From contig JAAYSP010000075.1 of assembly GCA_012518355.1 (NCBI GenBank), forward strand, positions 1-38,308: DNA of 38,308 bases, written 5' to 3'. Each line of letters starts with the position of its first letter. Position 1 is the stretch's first letter. Positions 14,876 through 22,696 of this stretch are shown here, piece after piece. The notes beneath the pieces are model-generated. The model was not told where the DNA came from, did not search any database, and was given only the letters and a program-made list of their open reading frames with translations. The DNA is from a candidate division WS1 bacterium (lineage in GTDB: Bacteria; Armatimonadota; Zipacnadia; Zipacnadales; UBA11051). The translations under genes and the position numbers were made by a program.

Positions 14876-15478
14876 TTGACCATAGAGCGACACAAACCAC
14901 AACTGGTGATGAAACGGACCGACCTGGCAGGTTTGCCGGAAATCTGCCTACCGGATGGCTATACTATTCGCTGTTATGAAGAGGGTGACGGGCCTGCCTG
15001 GGAACAGATTATCGGCGCTTCGTTTGGGCGGCAAGTGGAGCCAGGAGAGTTTGACCGCAACATCAGAGAGCGCGAGGCGTTCAGGCCTGAGCGAGTGCTG
15101 TTTGTGCTGCATGGTGATGAGGCTGTCGCTACCGCCAGCGCCTGGGATAGCCCCGGGTGGGGAGCACAGGTCGGCCAGCTACATATGGTCGGGGTCAAGC
15201 CGGGGCATCAGGGCAAACGTCTGGGGCACTGGGCAAGCCTTGGTGCGCTGCATCAGTTCCGTGCCGAGGGCCGAAACTGCGTCATGCTATCCACTGACGA
15301 TTTTCGTCTGGCAGCCGTCAAGATCTACCTGGCGCTAGATTTCGTCCCTGTTTTAGTGCACGAAAACCAGCGGCAACGCTGGGCGGACGTGTTCACCGCA
15401 CTGGGTATGCCAGACCAGGCCGACCGGTTTGCGGACATACTGCGAGGGCCGGTGACGGAAAAGAAGACAGCCGGCTGA
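14876..15478 (+). CDS. GNAT-family N-acetyltransferase
   Basis: This protein of 200 residues shows the GNAT core: the beta4 strand VGQLHMVGVKPGHQG with the acetyl-CoA pyrophosphate loop GHQGKRLGHW, then LSTDDFRLAAVKIYLALDF, the usual C-terminal N-x-A-x-x-x-Y-x-x-x-G-F-like segment with D in place of N and G. The start is taken as TTG at 14876, because GAGAGGA lies about 8 nt before it; upstream codons in the same frame read as random arginine-rich sequence. The acceptor is unknown. It faces the convergent 1103-residue glycosidase-like gene, and a bidirectional terminator overlaps its last codons. The region 14684-14875 is the divergent promoter region shared with the hydrolase gene. Confidence 0.82.
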   Translation: MTIERHKPQLVMKRTDLAGLPEICLPDGYTIRCYEEGDGPAWEQIIGASFGRQVEPGEFDRNIREREAFRPERVLFVLHGDEAVATASAWDSPGWGAQVGQLHMVGVKPGHQGKRLGHWASLGALHQFRAEGRNCVMLSTDDFRLAAVKIYLALDFVPVLVHENQRQRWADVFTALGMPDQADRFADILRGPVTEKKTAG

Positions 15479-15521
15479 ACGCGAGTGGTCTCACGCCACA
15501 TACGCCGGCTGTCGTGTTTTG
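15466..15521. terminator. Bidirectional terminator between convergent genes
   Basis: GACAGCCGGC (15466-15475) and GCCGGCTGTC (15504-15513) form a perfect 10-bp stem with a long loop that can fold again. On the plus strand GTGTTTT follows; on the minus strand TTCTTTTCC follows, so it can stop transcripts from both sides. The 5' arm lies inside the last codons of the acetyltransferase gene. Confidence 0.75.
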
Positions 15522-15552
15522 CTATGGTTGAGCAGGTGCGCCCATGTCCGAT

Positions 15553-18500
15553 CTAGCGGCTCACACGGAAGTAGCCGACCGCATCGCGCCCGGAGGCCAG
15601 TTCAGTTGCACGGACCGACCACACTCCTGGCACGTCGTTTGGTGCTATATCCAGCTCGATTTGCATCTTGCCGTCGGCTGCACCGTAGTAGCCGCTGAAC
15701 TCGGCAACCTGTGATGCGGCATCCTGGATTTCCACATGCACTGGTACGACTGCATCTACTGCCTGCCCTGCCTCGTCGGCCACGGTGACAGCCAGTGTCA
15801 GTTTGCCGCCGCGTGCCACAGTATCAGCGCCAGTGATGTTGACTTGCGCTATTGGGCGCTCGGTTATCATCAGAACGCGCCCTTCGCACGGGCCAAGTGC
15901 TACAGGTATCATCAGCCGGTCACGTTCGGTCTGTGCCTGCACTTGACGGCCCGCCACCAGGTCATATACATACCCGGCAGGGCGGTTGACGGTAACGGTG
16001 GCATCTGAGGGTAGCCCGTTTTCCATCACGAGGCCGTGGTGGCCTACATAGTCGCCGAACTCGCGCAGATCGTTGATCGTGAACAGATAGTCGGTGCTTC
16101 CCCACTGTCGGAAGCGAGTGATGACATCCGGATTGTCGGATTGCCCATAACGCCTGAAGTGAGGATCCAACTCAGTGCGTAACTGGGCGGCTCTCTGCAG
16201 CAGTAGTGCTCGTGCCTGGTCCGCCTCTTTGGGCCGAGCATGGCTCTGCATGAGGATGTCGGGCTTGATGGCTGGGGCCAGCTTCTCGTCTCCGATGATG
16301 ATGCCGCCTCTGGCCTGAAACGCCTTCACTTGCTCTGCTACCGTGGCGGTGAGCACATCGCAATCCACCATGACGAGGACCTGATACTGGTCCAGTCCGT
16401 CGCGTTCGATCGTCTCATCGTAGACGATCTGTGGCTGCAGTTGGGCGTAGTGCATGATCAGATAGGCGTCTCCGGTCCAACCGCCGTTCCAGCCGTAGGT
16501 CCCCTTGAGAGCGAACATCTCTGATGCGAAGCTCTCTAGAAACGCAACCCGGGCAGGACGGTCCGGTACCTGCATGAGTGTGGGGCCCAGCGGTTCTACC
16601 ACAGTCTGCACTAATCGGCGCAGCTCATCGCGTGTGTCGGGGTTCGTGTGTCGGTACGAGCCGTGAGTGGCGCCTTCGACAAGTGACCCCCAGCCGTGGT
16701 ACATGATTCCCTGTATAGGCCTCGCCATCTTCGCCCAGAATGCTTCCCGAAGGTGCATGGGGGCGATGGTGATGAAACGGGCATCAGGGATCTCTTTTTC
16801 CCACTTCGCGCGGTACCCTTCAACCTCTGCATCGTCAGCAGTAACGGGCCGTCGGTCCTGGTCATCGAAGAACGCATCACGCACGTGAGCCTCTTCGCCG
16901 GGCATGGGCGCTGTTTGCGACCGATACCAGATGATCTGCGTCATCTTCATGACTTTCTGGTAATCGGGGCCGCCCTCTGCCATGGCGAACAGCTCATCAG
17001 TGCATGTGCCGATGCAGATAGGGTCGGGATACGAGTAGGTCCAGTGGGACAGGAAATCCACGTCGCCCCCGCTGCCCCAGGCTTTGGGTGCGCGACATGC
17101 AGGGTCATAGAAAGTCCAGAAGCCCGGGTGAGCTGCGCTCTTGAGCCCCTCATGCAGGGCCGTGTGCAGATCGTTCCAGCCGTCACCCTGTTTCCAGAAC
17201 CACCGATAGTACACGTGCAGTGGATAGTCGTCAGGGATAACTCGATCCTGAGGAAAGTCAAGGATATTTTCCCACGCTATGCCCCGTTGTCCCTGAGCCT
17301 GTTCGGGGATGTCATAGCCCGCAAACTCACGGAATGACTGGCGGTCGAGGTCGGAAAAGGATAGTCTCGAAGCACCTCGCACTTCTGTGTGGATCATCGC
17401 ACCATCGAAAGCAGGGAAGTGGCCGTAGGCTTGCGATATGGACTGCCCTACGTTGTGACAGAACTGTTGGATTTCCGGATATAGCCCGTTGACGTCCTCC
17501 AGGCGGTTTCCTTCGCGGTCAACCCGTTGGTAGTCGGGCAGGTTCTGTCGAGCCCAGCTTCCCGGTGACAGGCTGGAGATGTACTTCAGATCACAGGTCA
17601 ACGCTTCGTTCAGCCTCTCTTTCATGCTGACAAGCGCTGCTTCACTCTGCGGAAGTATGGCTTCACCGGCATCCCAGATACTGGACATGTTGGCACTGAC
17701 ACCCATCATGTGAGTGAAGCCCAAGTCCTTGACCTGCGCCATATCGCCGCCGCCCCACAGTACCACCGGCATGCGCAAGGGCAGGGGACGGTTCACCAGC
17801 ACGACCTCATACTGCTCTTCACTTGTGTATGGGCTTTCACCGTTGATCTCCATGCGGGCGTGTACACGATAGGTGCCCGGGCGTAAGGAAGTGTCGAAAG
17901 CGTACTGAACTGTGTGTGCCTGTCCGGGGGCTAGTTCTGGGAGCTCAACGCGCGTCTGGTCGGCATCGGCAATCGCAAAGCGACAGACGGCTCCCGACAG
18001 TGGTGTGCGTTGCATGTTGGTGACGGTGAATTCCAGCGTCCCCGTGTCTTCCATGCGTACGAAGCTGGTGCGGTCACTGGTAAAGGCGAACGTGGCCGGG
18101 CGGAACTCCAGCACTCCCCCGGAGATGCGCACCTGGTCTATGAAGCCGGGGAAACCGTGGTAGTAGCTACCCGCGCGATCGCCGATGAACAGGTCATGTT
18201 GGGATGGGATCACGGGGCCTCGCCCCGGGTGACTGGTGCCGCCCAGGGCGGCGCCATCGCGGAAAAACGAACTCTTTCCCGCTGCATCGTAAGTGAAGGC
18301 GACGTGGTACCAGACGCCGGTTTCGTACTCTGCTGGTTCAGAGGTATAGGTGGCCGAATCATCACCATACCCCAGCACTGCTTGCAGTGAACGACGGCCG
18401 TCTGACGCGGGACGTCTCAGGATGAACTGATAATTCGCGTGCTCGACGTACTTTTTGTCCAACAAGAATGCATCACCGTACTCCTGGTTGAGTTCAGGCT

Positions 18501-18864
18501 TGGGCTTGATCCACATTTCGAGGGTGAAAGCGCCTGCTGGACACAACTCAGGCTTGTGCTGCACACGTGCTTGATGTTTCTTGTCCTCTACTGGCCAGCC
18601 GGGAAACGATTCCAGGCATCCGCCAAACTTGCCATCCGGACTGATCTGAGTGCCGATCAGCTCCAGGTCATATCCTTTGCCACCGGCATCAGTCTCCTGC
18701 ACTTCCCCATCAAAGCTCCACATGGCGATGACATGTTCGCCAGTGACATCCTCGCCCTGGTAGAGTTGTTCCCAGGGTTGGGCCAACTGTGCTGGACTCT
18801 GTTGAGCATTCGCAGTGCTCGACATGAAAAGCACCCCCAGGCATACAGCCAGGATAGTGCACAT
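15553..18864 (-). CDS. Exported LamG-containing, GH42-like multidomain glycosidase candidate
   Basis: This 1103-residue protein begins with a signal peptide (1-20, cleavage after TANA). Residues about 40-255 form a LamG/concanavalin-like jelly roll: FTLEMWIKP, YHVAFTYDAAGK, FIDQVRIS. An Ig-like linker follows (about 255-360). Residues about 365-770 look like a TIM-barrel of clan GH-A type, with AFDGAMIHTEVRG (E494 a candidate acid/base) and GIMYHGWGSLVEG near 720. Residues about 770-870 resemble the glutamine amidotransferase-like trimerisation domain of GH42 beta-galactosidases (QYQVLVMVDCDV, AFQARGGIIIGDE). An Ig-like domain ends the chain. GAGGTG lies 8 nt before the ATG. It is the last gene of a three-gene block of exported proteins. 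I cannot assign a CAZy family, and the substrate is unknown. Confidence 0.78.
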   Translation of the reverse strand: MCTILAVCLGVLFMSSTANAQQSPAQLAQPWEQLYQGEDVTGEHVIAMWSFDGEVQETDAGGKGYDLELIGTQISPDGKFGGCLESFPGWPVEDKKHQARVQHKPELCPAGAFTLEMWIKPKPELNQEYGDAFLLDKKYVEHANYQFILRRPASDGRRSLQAVLGYGDDSATYTSEPAEYETGVWYHVAFTYDAAGKSSFFRDGAALGGTSHPGRGPVIPSQHDLFIGDRAGSYYHGFPGFIDQVRISGGVLEFRPATFAFTSDRTSFVRMEDTGTLEFTVTNMQRTPLSGAVCRFAIADADQTRVELPELAPGQAHTVQYAFDTSLRPGTYRVHARMEINGESPYTSEEQYEVVLVNRPLPLRMPVVLWGGGDMAQVKDLGFTHMMGVSANMSSIWDAGEAILPQSEAALVSMKERLNEALTCDLKYISSLSPGSWARQNLPDYQRVDREGNRLEDVNGLYPEIQQFCHNVGQSISQAYGHFPAFDGAMIHTEVRGASRLSFSDLDRQSFREFAGYDIPEQAQGQRGIAWENILDFPQDRVIPDDYPLHVYYRWFWKQGDGWNDLHTALHEGLKSAAHPGFWTFYDPACRAPKAWGSGGDVDFLSHWTYSYPDPICIGTCTDELFAMAEGGPDYQKVMKMTQIIWYRSQTAPMPGEEAHVRDAFFDDQDRRPVTADDAEVEGYRAKWEKEIPDARFITIAPMHLREAFWAKMARPIQGIMYHGWGSLVEGATHGSYRHTNPDTRDELRRLVQTVVEPLGPTLMQVPDRPARVAFLESFASEMFALKGTYGWNGGWTGDAYLIMHYAQLQPQIVYDETIERDGLDQYQVLVMVDCDVLTATVAEQVKAFQARGGIIIGDEKLAPAIKPDILMQSHARPKEADQARALLLQRAAQLRTELDPHFRRYGQSDNPDVITRFRQWGSTDYLFTINDLREFGDYVGHHGLVMENGLPSDATVTVNRPAGYVYDLVAGRQVQAQTERDRLMIPVALGPCEGRVLMITERPIAQVNITGADTVARGGKLTLAVTVADEAGQAVDAVVPVHVEIQDAASQVAEFSGYYGAADGKMQIELDIAPNDVPGVWSVRATELASGRDAVGYFRVSR

Positions 18865-18916
18865 AGGTATCGCACCTCGCTTATGATAGTTTGGTGTGGA
18901 GAGCTTGAGCAGACGC

Positions 18917-19903
18917 TTATGGTGCCAGTCTTGTAGCGCGCAGAGTGACGGGCATCCATATCCCGCCCGCTGCGGTCGTATTCATCGCTTTGACAGTGAT
19001 TTGATTGTCTTCTCCCCAACGGAGTGCGTCGCCGACATCTACCTGGAACGGTTTGTCCCAGCCTGCGGGGCCGATGTCATGCTTGCCCACGTACTGACCG
19101 TTCACCCAGATCCACGCACACTCGTCTACCCCCTCAAACTGCAACACTGCCCCGGTCGCTTCGGGACTGTCGGGCACACTGATTATGCGACGGTACCAGC
19201 CTACGCCGATGTAACCATCGTAGCCGAAATGGCCCCATGCTTTGCCGATGCTGATATCATCCCACTGCGAGTCATCCAGGTCAGCGGCGAACCATCGCTC
19301 ATCGTCACCTATTCGCTCCAGATCCAGGCGGAATTTCCACTGCTCCAACGGCAAGGGCATCTCCACTACTATATCCAGGAAGCGTTCGGAAGCGGTGATA
19401 GCGACCGCCTGCACCTCTGGGGCGGGGTCATCGATTGCGGTGCGGATGATTTTGAACGTCTCAGCGCTGCGTGGGGAAATCATGGCCAACGCATGGAGGG
19501 ACGCCTGGCGCACGATGGGCTCAGGGTCAGCGAGGGCTTTGCTCAGTACCGGTACCGCCTGAAGACCACCGTTGGCCAGTGCCAGGGCAGCGTTACGCCG
19601 TACCAGTATGTCATCGTTGTCCAGTGCTGCTTGTAACGCGGGGATTGCAGCGTGCCCAAGACTGCTGAGGCCGAGAACCGCGGCGCGTCGGACCAGAGGG
19701 TCACGGTCTCCCACACTCTCTGCTAGCTGTTCCAGTGCGGCGGGCCCTTTTTCGGCCAACCTCAGCAGTGCGAGGCGGCGAGCTGCGGGGTTGGGTGAGC
19801 GCAGGTCAGCTTCAACTGCTGCGGCTGCCAACACCGCCAACAGACAGGTTGAGATGACCGCATACAGCCTGACACGTGATGCCAACGGTGTGAAAAAGCC
19901 CAC
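18917..19903 (-). CDS. Exported HEAT-repeat protein with GH2-type sugar-binding domain
   Basis: This 328-residue protein has a signal peptide (LYAVISTCLLAVLAAAAVEA, residues about 13-32), followed by four to five HEAT repeats (about 33-180) with the pattern D-P-L-V-R-R-A-A-V-L-G-L, D-I-L-V-R-R-N-A-A-L-A-L and E-P-I-V-R-Q-A-S-L-H-A-L. Residues about 187-322 form a jelly roll like the N-terminal sugar-binding domain of GH2 enzymes: WFAADLDDSQWDDI, WYRRIISVP, FEGVDECAWIWVNGQYVG and ITVKAMNT. No catalytic domain is attached, so it is probably a binding or scaffold protein. The GTG at 19903 was chosen because AGGAAGG lies 8 nt upstream and the protein then starts right at the signal peptide. It lies 37 nt after the isochorismatase-like gene and 52 nt before the glycosidase-like gene. 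Confidence 0.82.
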   Translation of the reverse strand: MGFFTPLASRVRLYAVISTCLLAVLAAAAVEADLRSPNPAARRLALLRLAEKGPAALEQLAESVGDRDPLVRRAAVLGLSSLGHAAIPALQAALDNDDILVRRNAALALANGGLQAVPVLSKALADPEPIVRQASLHALAMISPRSAETFKIIRTAIDDPAPEVQAVAITASERFLDIVVEMPLPLEQWKFRLDLERIGDDERWFAADLDDSQWDDISIGKAWGHFGYDGYIGVGWYRRIISVPDSPEATGAVLQFEGVDECAWIWVNGQYVGKHDIGPAGWDKPFQVDVGDALRWGEDNQITVKAMNTTAAGGIWMPVTLRATRLAP

Positions 19904-19940
19904 AGCATTCACCTTCCTGGCATGTGTTTGCCGACGAATG

Positions 19941-20894
19941 CTATTCGTCGGCGCGGTTTTGTGTGGCAGCGTACTGGCGCAGGGCATGGGTCAATTCGTG
20001 CAGATCGAACACGTAACCGAACATGGTGCTGGTTTTCCACAGTGCGTATTCCAGATTCTGCTCGCCTAGCGCAGACTCTTTGTTTTCTATGGCAACACAG
20101 CCGCCTCTGACAGCCGAACACAGGTAGCCTTTGCGGCTCATATCCGACATGCCGCATGGGGAGAACCACAGGCACCAGTTGAGTGCCCATCCTGTGTAAA
20201 TGATATGGTCTATGCCCCGGTTTTTGAGCAGGCGATGCAATTGCCAGTCGTATTGGGCGATGATGTCATCACCCTGAGGCAAGAGCACCTCGGGCAGGCT
20301 GAACTCGCTTGCGGGTGCATCCGGCGGGTTTGGCCGCGGCAAGTCAAAAACATCACGAGTGTGGAGGGTTTTCCATGCAGGAGTGTGTTCGATGACATCG
20401 GTATCCGGCGGCGGTGGATCGCCCACCTCCTCGAGACACCGCTCCCAGATCTCGCCTTCCATGTAGGGTTTTCCACCGACGCCTACGTGCGCCACCTGCA
20501 GCCCGGCAGCCCTGGCGGCTTCGACCAGACGTGGCATGCGGAAGGAAACCACACTCATAGTTCGTGGCACCCACTCGATGGTGCCCAGCGCGTTGGGGAC
20601 AGGGCAGTCGGGGCCCCACTCGGTCGCCGCTGTCAGGCCGGTGTCAGGAAAGTGCATCATGGCCAGGCAGGTTCGGCCCAGGTCCAGTTCGCGTATCTCA
20701 GTATCCCATCCGGTGAAGCCTACGGCCGAAGCCTCCCATCTGGAAAAGTCAGCGGGGAAGTGGCGGTAGATGTGCCACGGCAAGTTGACCATGGGGCGAG
20801 CAGTGTCTTGCGGTTGATCATCGCTCACGGCGGCGGTTGCCAGAGCGAACAGCATGCACCAGATACAGCACAAAAGCACGATCTTGATTTCCAT
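19941..20894 (-). CDS. Exported isochorismatase-like cysteine hydrolase
   Basis: This 317-residue protein begins with a signal peptide (MEIKIVLLCCIWCMLFALATAA). The rest fits the isochorismatase-like fold: the first strand with D71 in ELDLGRTCLAMMHF, the helix MPRLVEAARAAGLQVAHVG, and the nucleophile region IIYTGWALNWCL with C241, followed by SDMSRKGYLCSAVRGGC, which matches the T-A-x-D-A-x-x-x-G-Y-x-V segment. The catalytic lysine expected before DDIIAQYDWQLHRLL is not obvious (LLPQG there). Family members hydrolyse amides, N-carbamoyl groups or vinyl ethers. An exported form in a polysaccharide locus suggests an amide on a sugar or peptide. GGGAGAG lies 7 nt before the ATG at 20894. It is the first gene of the minus-strand block. 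Confidence 0.78.
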   Translation of the reverse strand: MEIKIVLLCCIWCMLFALATAAVSDDQPQDTARPMVNLPWHIYRHFPADFSRWEASAVGFTGWDTEIRELDLGRTCLAMMHFPDTGLTAATEWGPDCPVPNALGTIEWVPRTMSVVSFRMPRLVEAARAAGLQVAHVGVGGKPYMEGEIWERCLEEVGDPPPPDTDVIEHTPAWKTLHTRDVFDLPRPNPPDAPASEFSLPEVLLPQGDDIIAQYDWQLHRLLKNRGIDHIIYTGWALNWCLWFSPCGMSDMSRKGYLCSAVRGGCVAIENKESALGEQNLEYALWKTSTMFGYVFDLHELTHALRQYAATQNRADE

Positions 20895-21014
20895 ACAGCT
20901 CTCTCTCCCTATCTCGATGTAGCTTGCCACACAAGCCTTCACTCATCCATACCACTGTTGGCCACAGAAGAGTGTGCGATGCTGAGGCCTGTCATAAAAG
21001 AGTTCTCCGCCGGA

Positions 21015-21140
21015 CGTGGCAGAACCTGCCTGTCGGCGTGGCAGAACCTGCCTGTCGGCGTGGCAGAACCTGCCTGTCGGCGTGACAGAACCTAGCCTGT
21101 CGGCGTGACAGAACCCGTCTGTCGAATGTGGCAGAACAGG
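21015..21140. repeat. Tandem array of 22-bp hairpin-forming repeats
   Basis: Five full copies begin at 21015, 21037, 21059, 21081 and 21104, with a decayed sixth at about 21126. The unit is CGTGGCAGAACCTGCCTGTCGG. Copies 1-3 can fold as GGCAG-AAC-CTGCC. Copies 4 and 5 have GACAG instead and pair with CTGTC a few bases later, so the hairpin is kept with a changed stem. Copy 4 has one extra base. Confidence 0.95.
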
Positions 21141-21570
21141 CATAGTCAGGGAAAGCCGCATCAACCGCCTAACACGAGGGCTGGTATGCCCGGATTAGTA
21201 GCAGTCTGCTGCAGATGGCGCTCGCCTGGAGCTTCTGGGACTATCACGCTCTCTTCTGTAGCGAATGTGGCGGCCGTTACCGTGGGAGAGATAGGATATA
21301 TACACCGCACAGTAGTTTTTTGTCGCGACAGTCTCGTTGTCTTCTGGCGTGCCGGGAGTGCTGAAGACTACCCACGGCCTACGTGACGTATACGGCTTTC
21401 GACTGCATATCAGGTTGCGAACGGTCGAGCATCACTGGCCTATGACCGGTGCGTGCCGGTTGTCAGTGTCTCGATGGGCTGATGAAGTAGATACACCTCG
21501 CTTTGACACCCGGTCTTGGCAGCGACTGCTCATGCGCAGAAGCTGTACAGGTAGCCGGGCGTTGTCTCTG

Positions 21571-21599
21571 TTGTCGTGCCTATCCATCCATGCTACACT
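21571..21599 (+). promoter_or_regulatory. Candidate promoter for the amidohydrolase operon
   Basis: TTGTCG at 21571-21576 and TACACT at 21594-21599 are 17 nt apart, each matching four of six consensus bases. The start codon follows 112 nt downstream. It is the best candidate in the region but not strong. Confidence 0.35.
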
Positions 21600-21711
21600 T
21601 TTCGGGACAGCCGACATATCTTCCAGTGAATGCTGGGCCAGCCAGGATTGCCGCTGTGGGTTCCATTGGTCTTCCCGGAGTTCAACATAGGCCCGAAGAG
21701 AGGTGCTTACG

Positions 21712-22611
21712 GTGTTCATAGACATACACGCCCATACCTATAGGAAGACTCCGCCTTTGCCAGTGCGCTTCCCCACTCCTGAGCAGGTGCTGGAGCGCTA
21801 CGATGCCCTGGGCATCGAAAGAGGGGCACTGCTGCCTGTTGTCAGCCCTGAAATCTATCTGCCGCAAAGCAACGAAGAAATCCTCGACATCTGCGCACAG
21901 TATCCCGACCGATTCATCCCCTTTTGCAACGTAGATCCTCGCGCGCTGACCAACTCGCCTTTCGCGCCGCTTGGCGATCTATTGCGCTACTACAAAGACT
22001 TGGGCTGCAAGGGCCTCGGTGAAGTGATGCCAAACATGGCTCTGATGGACCCGATGGTGCAGAACCTGCTGGGACATGCCGAAGAGGTCGGACTCCCGGT
22101 GATTTTCGATGGCTCCGACCAGTTGACCGGCGACTTCGGTCTGTACGACGATCCGGGGCTGCCACAGCTTGAACACACCCTGCAGCGTTTCCCTGAGCTG
22201 ATCATTTTCGGACACGGACCGATTTTCTGGTCGGAAATCGGCCAGTTGAAAACACCCGGTGAGCGGGGCTACATCTTCAACCTGAGGGGCGGTCAGGTTG
22301 GGAGGCTGCCGGAGGGACCGATAGAGGAAGAGGGGGTTGTGCCCACACTGCTGCGTCGCTATCCGAATCTGCATGGCGACATGTCCGATGGCACCGCCTA
22401 CAACGCGTTTGCACGAGACCCCGAGTATGGTCCGGCTTTCCTGACCGAGTTCCAGGACCGCATGCTTTTCGGCACCGACCTGTGCGCTGTCGGCATGGCG
22501 ATCCCGCTGGTTGATTTGCTGCTGGAGTGGCGTGATAGCGGCAAAATCTCCGAAGAGGTGTTCGAGAAAGTGGCAAGGAAAAACGCAATACGACTGTTTG
22601 AGCTCAGCTGA
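21712..22611 (+). CDS. Amidohydrolase (amidohydrolase_2 / PF04909-like)
   Basis: This 299-residue protein is a TIM-barrel metal-dependent hydrolase. The first metal motif is H6-A-H8 in FIDIHAHTY, a glutamate-containing strand follows in GCKGLGEVMPN, then HAEEVGLPVIFDG and LIIFGHGP supply further ligand positions, and the final aspartate is in LFGTDL (about 253-258). In this family such enzymes hydrolyse or decarboxylate small carbon compounds, amides or lactones in the cytoplasm. The GTG at 21712 was chosen because GAAGAGAGG lies 8 nt upstream; another GTG at 21703 overlaps that site. It is the first gene of the plus-strand block. A role in opening a lactone or amide released from the polysaccharide is inferred. 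Confidence 0.85.
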   Translation: MFIDIHAHTYRKTPPLPVRFPTPEQVLERYDALGIERGALLPVVSPEIYLPQSNEEILDICAQYPDRFIPFCNVDPRALTNSPFAPLGDLLRYYKDLGCKGLGEVMPNMALMDPMVQNLLGHAEEVGLPVIFDGSDQLTGDFGLYDDPGLPQLEHTLQRFPELIIFGHGPIFWSEIGQLKTPGERGYIFNLRGGQVGRLPEGPIEEEGVVPTLLRRYPNLHGDMSDGTAYNAFARDPEYGPAFLTEFQDRMLFGTDLCAVGMAIPLVDLLLEWRDSGKISEEVFEKVARKNAIRLFELS

Positions 22612-22648
22612 ACTGAGCCGAAGCGAACTGAAGCGAACCGAAGCCAAT
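22602..22648 (+). repeat. Pentamer microsatellite and small hairpin after the amidohydrolase stop
   Basis: From the stop codon on, seven consecutive pentamers follow the pattern N-G-A-R-N (TGAAC, TGAGC, CGAAG, CGAAC, TGAAG, CGAAC, CGAAG), ending with CCAAT. The first part also forms a 6-bp hairpin, GCTCAG at 22602 with CTGAGC at 22613. No T-run follows, so it is unlikely to be a terminator. Confidence 0.7.
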
Positions 22649-22696
22649 CATCGGCAATAGTTGGTCGTTTTGCACTATGACAGGGGGAAGCGCTCT

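Larger units (their letters stand above)
20895..21711. other. Divergent control region of the polysaccharide locus
   Basis: This is the longest gene-free stretch in the window, 817 bp between the divergent exported-enzyme operons. It contains the hairpin array at 21015-21140 and a promoter candidate at 21571-21599. Reading frames here have no motifs and no convincing ribosome-binding sites. Promoters for both blocks must lie here. Confidence 0.6.

Noticed and set aside
16696..17337. Plus-strand frame of 213 codons inside the 1103-residue glycosidase-like gene
   Set aside because: Fully antisense to a gene with signal peptide and recognisable domains; typical GC-rich shadow frame.
21015..21140. 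CRISPR array
   Set aside because: The repeats are directly adjacent with no spacers, only 22 bp long, and there are no cas genes nearby.
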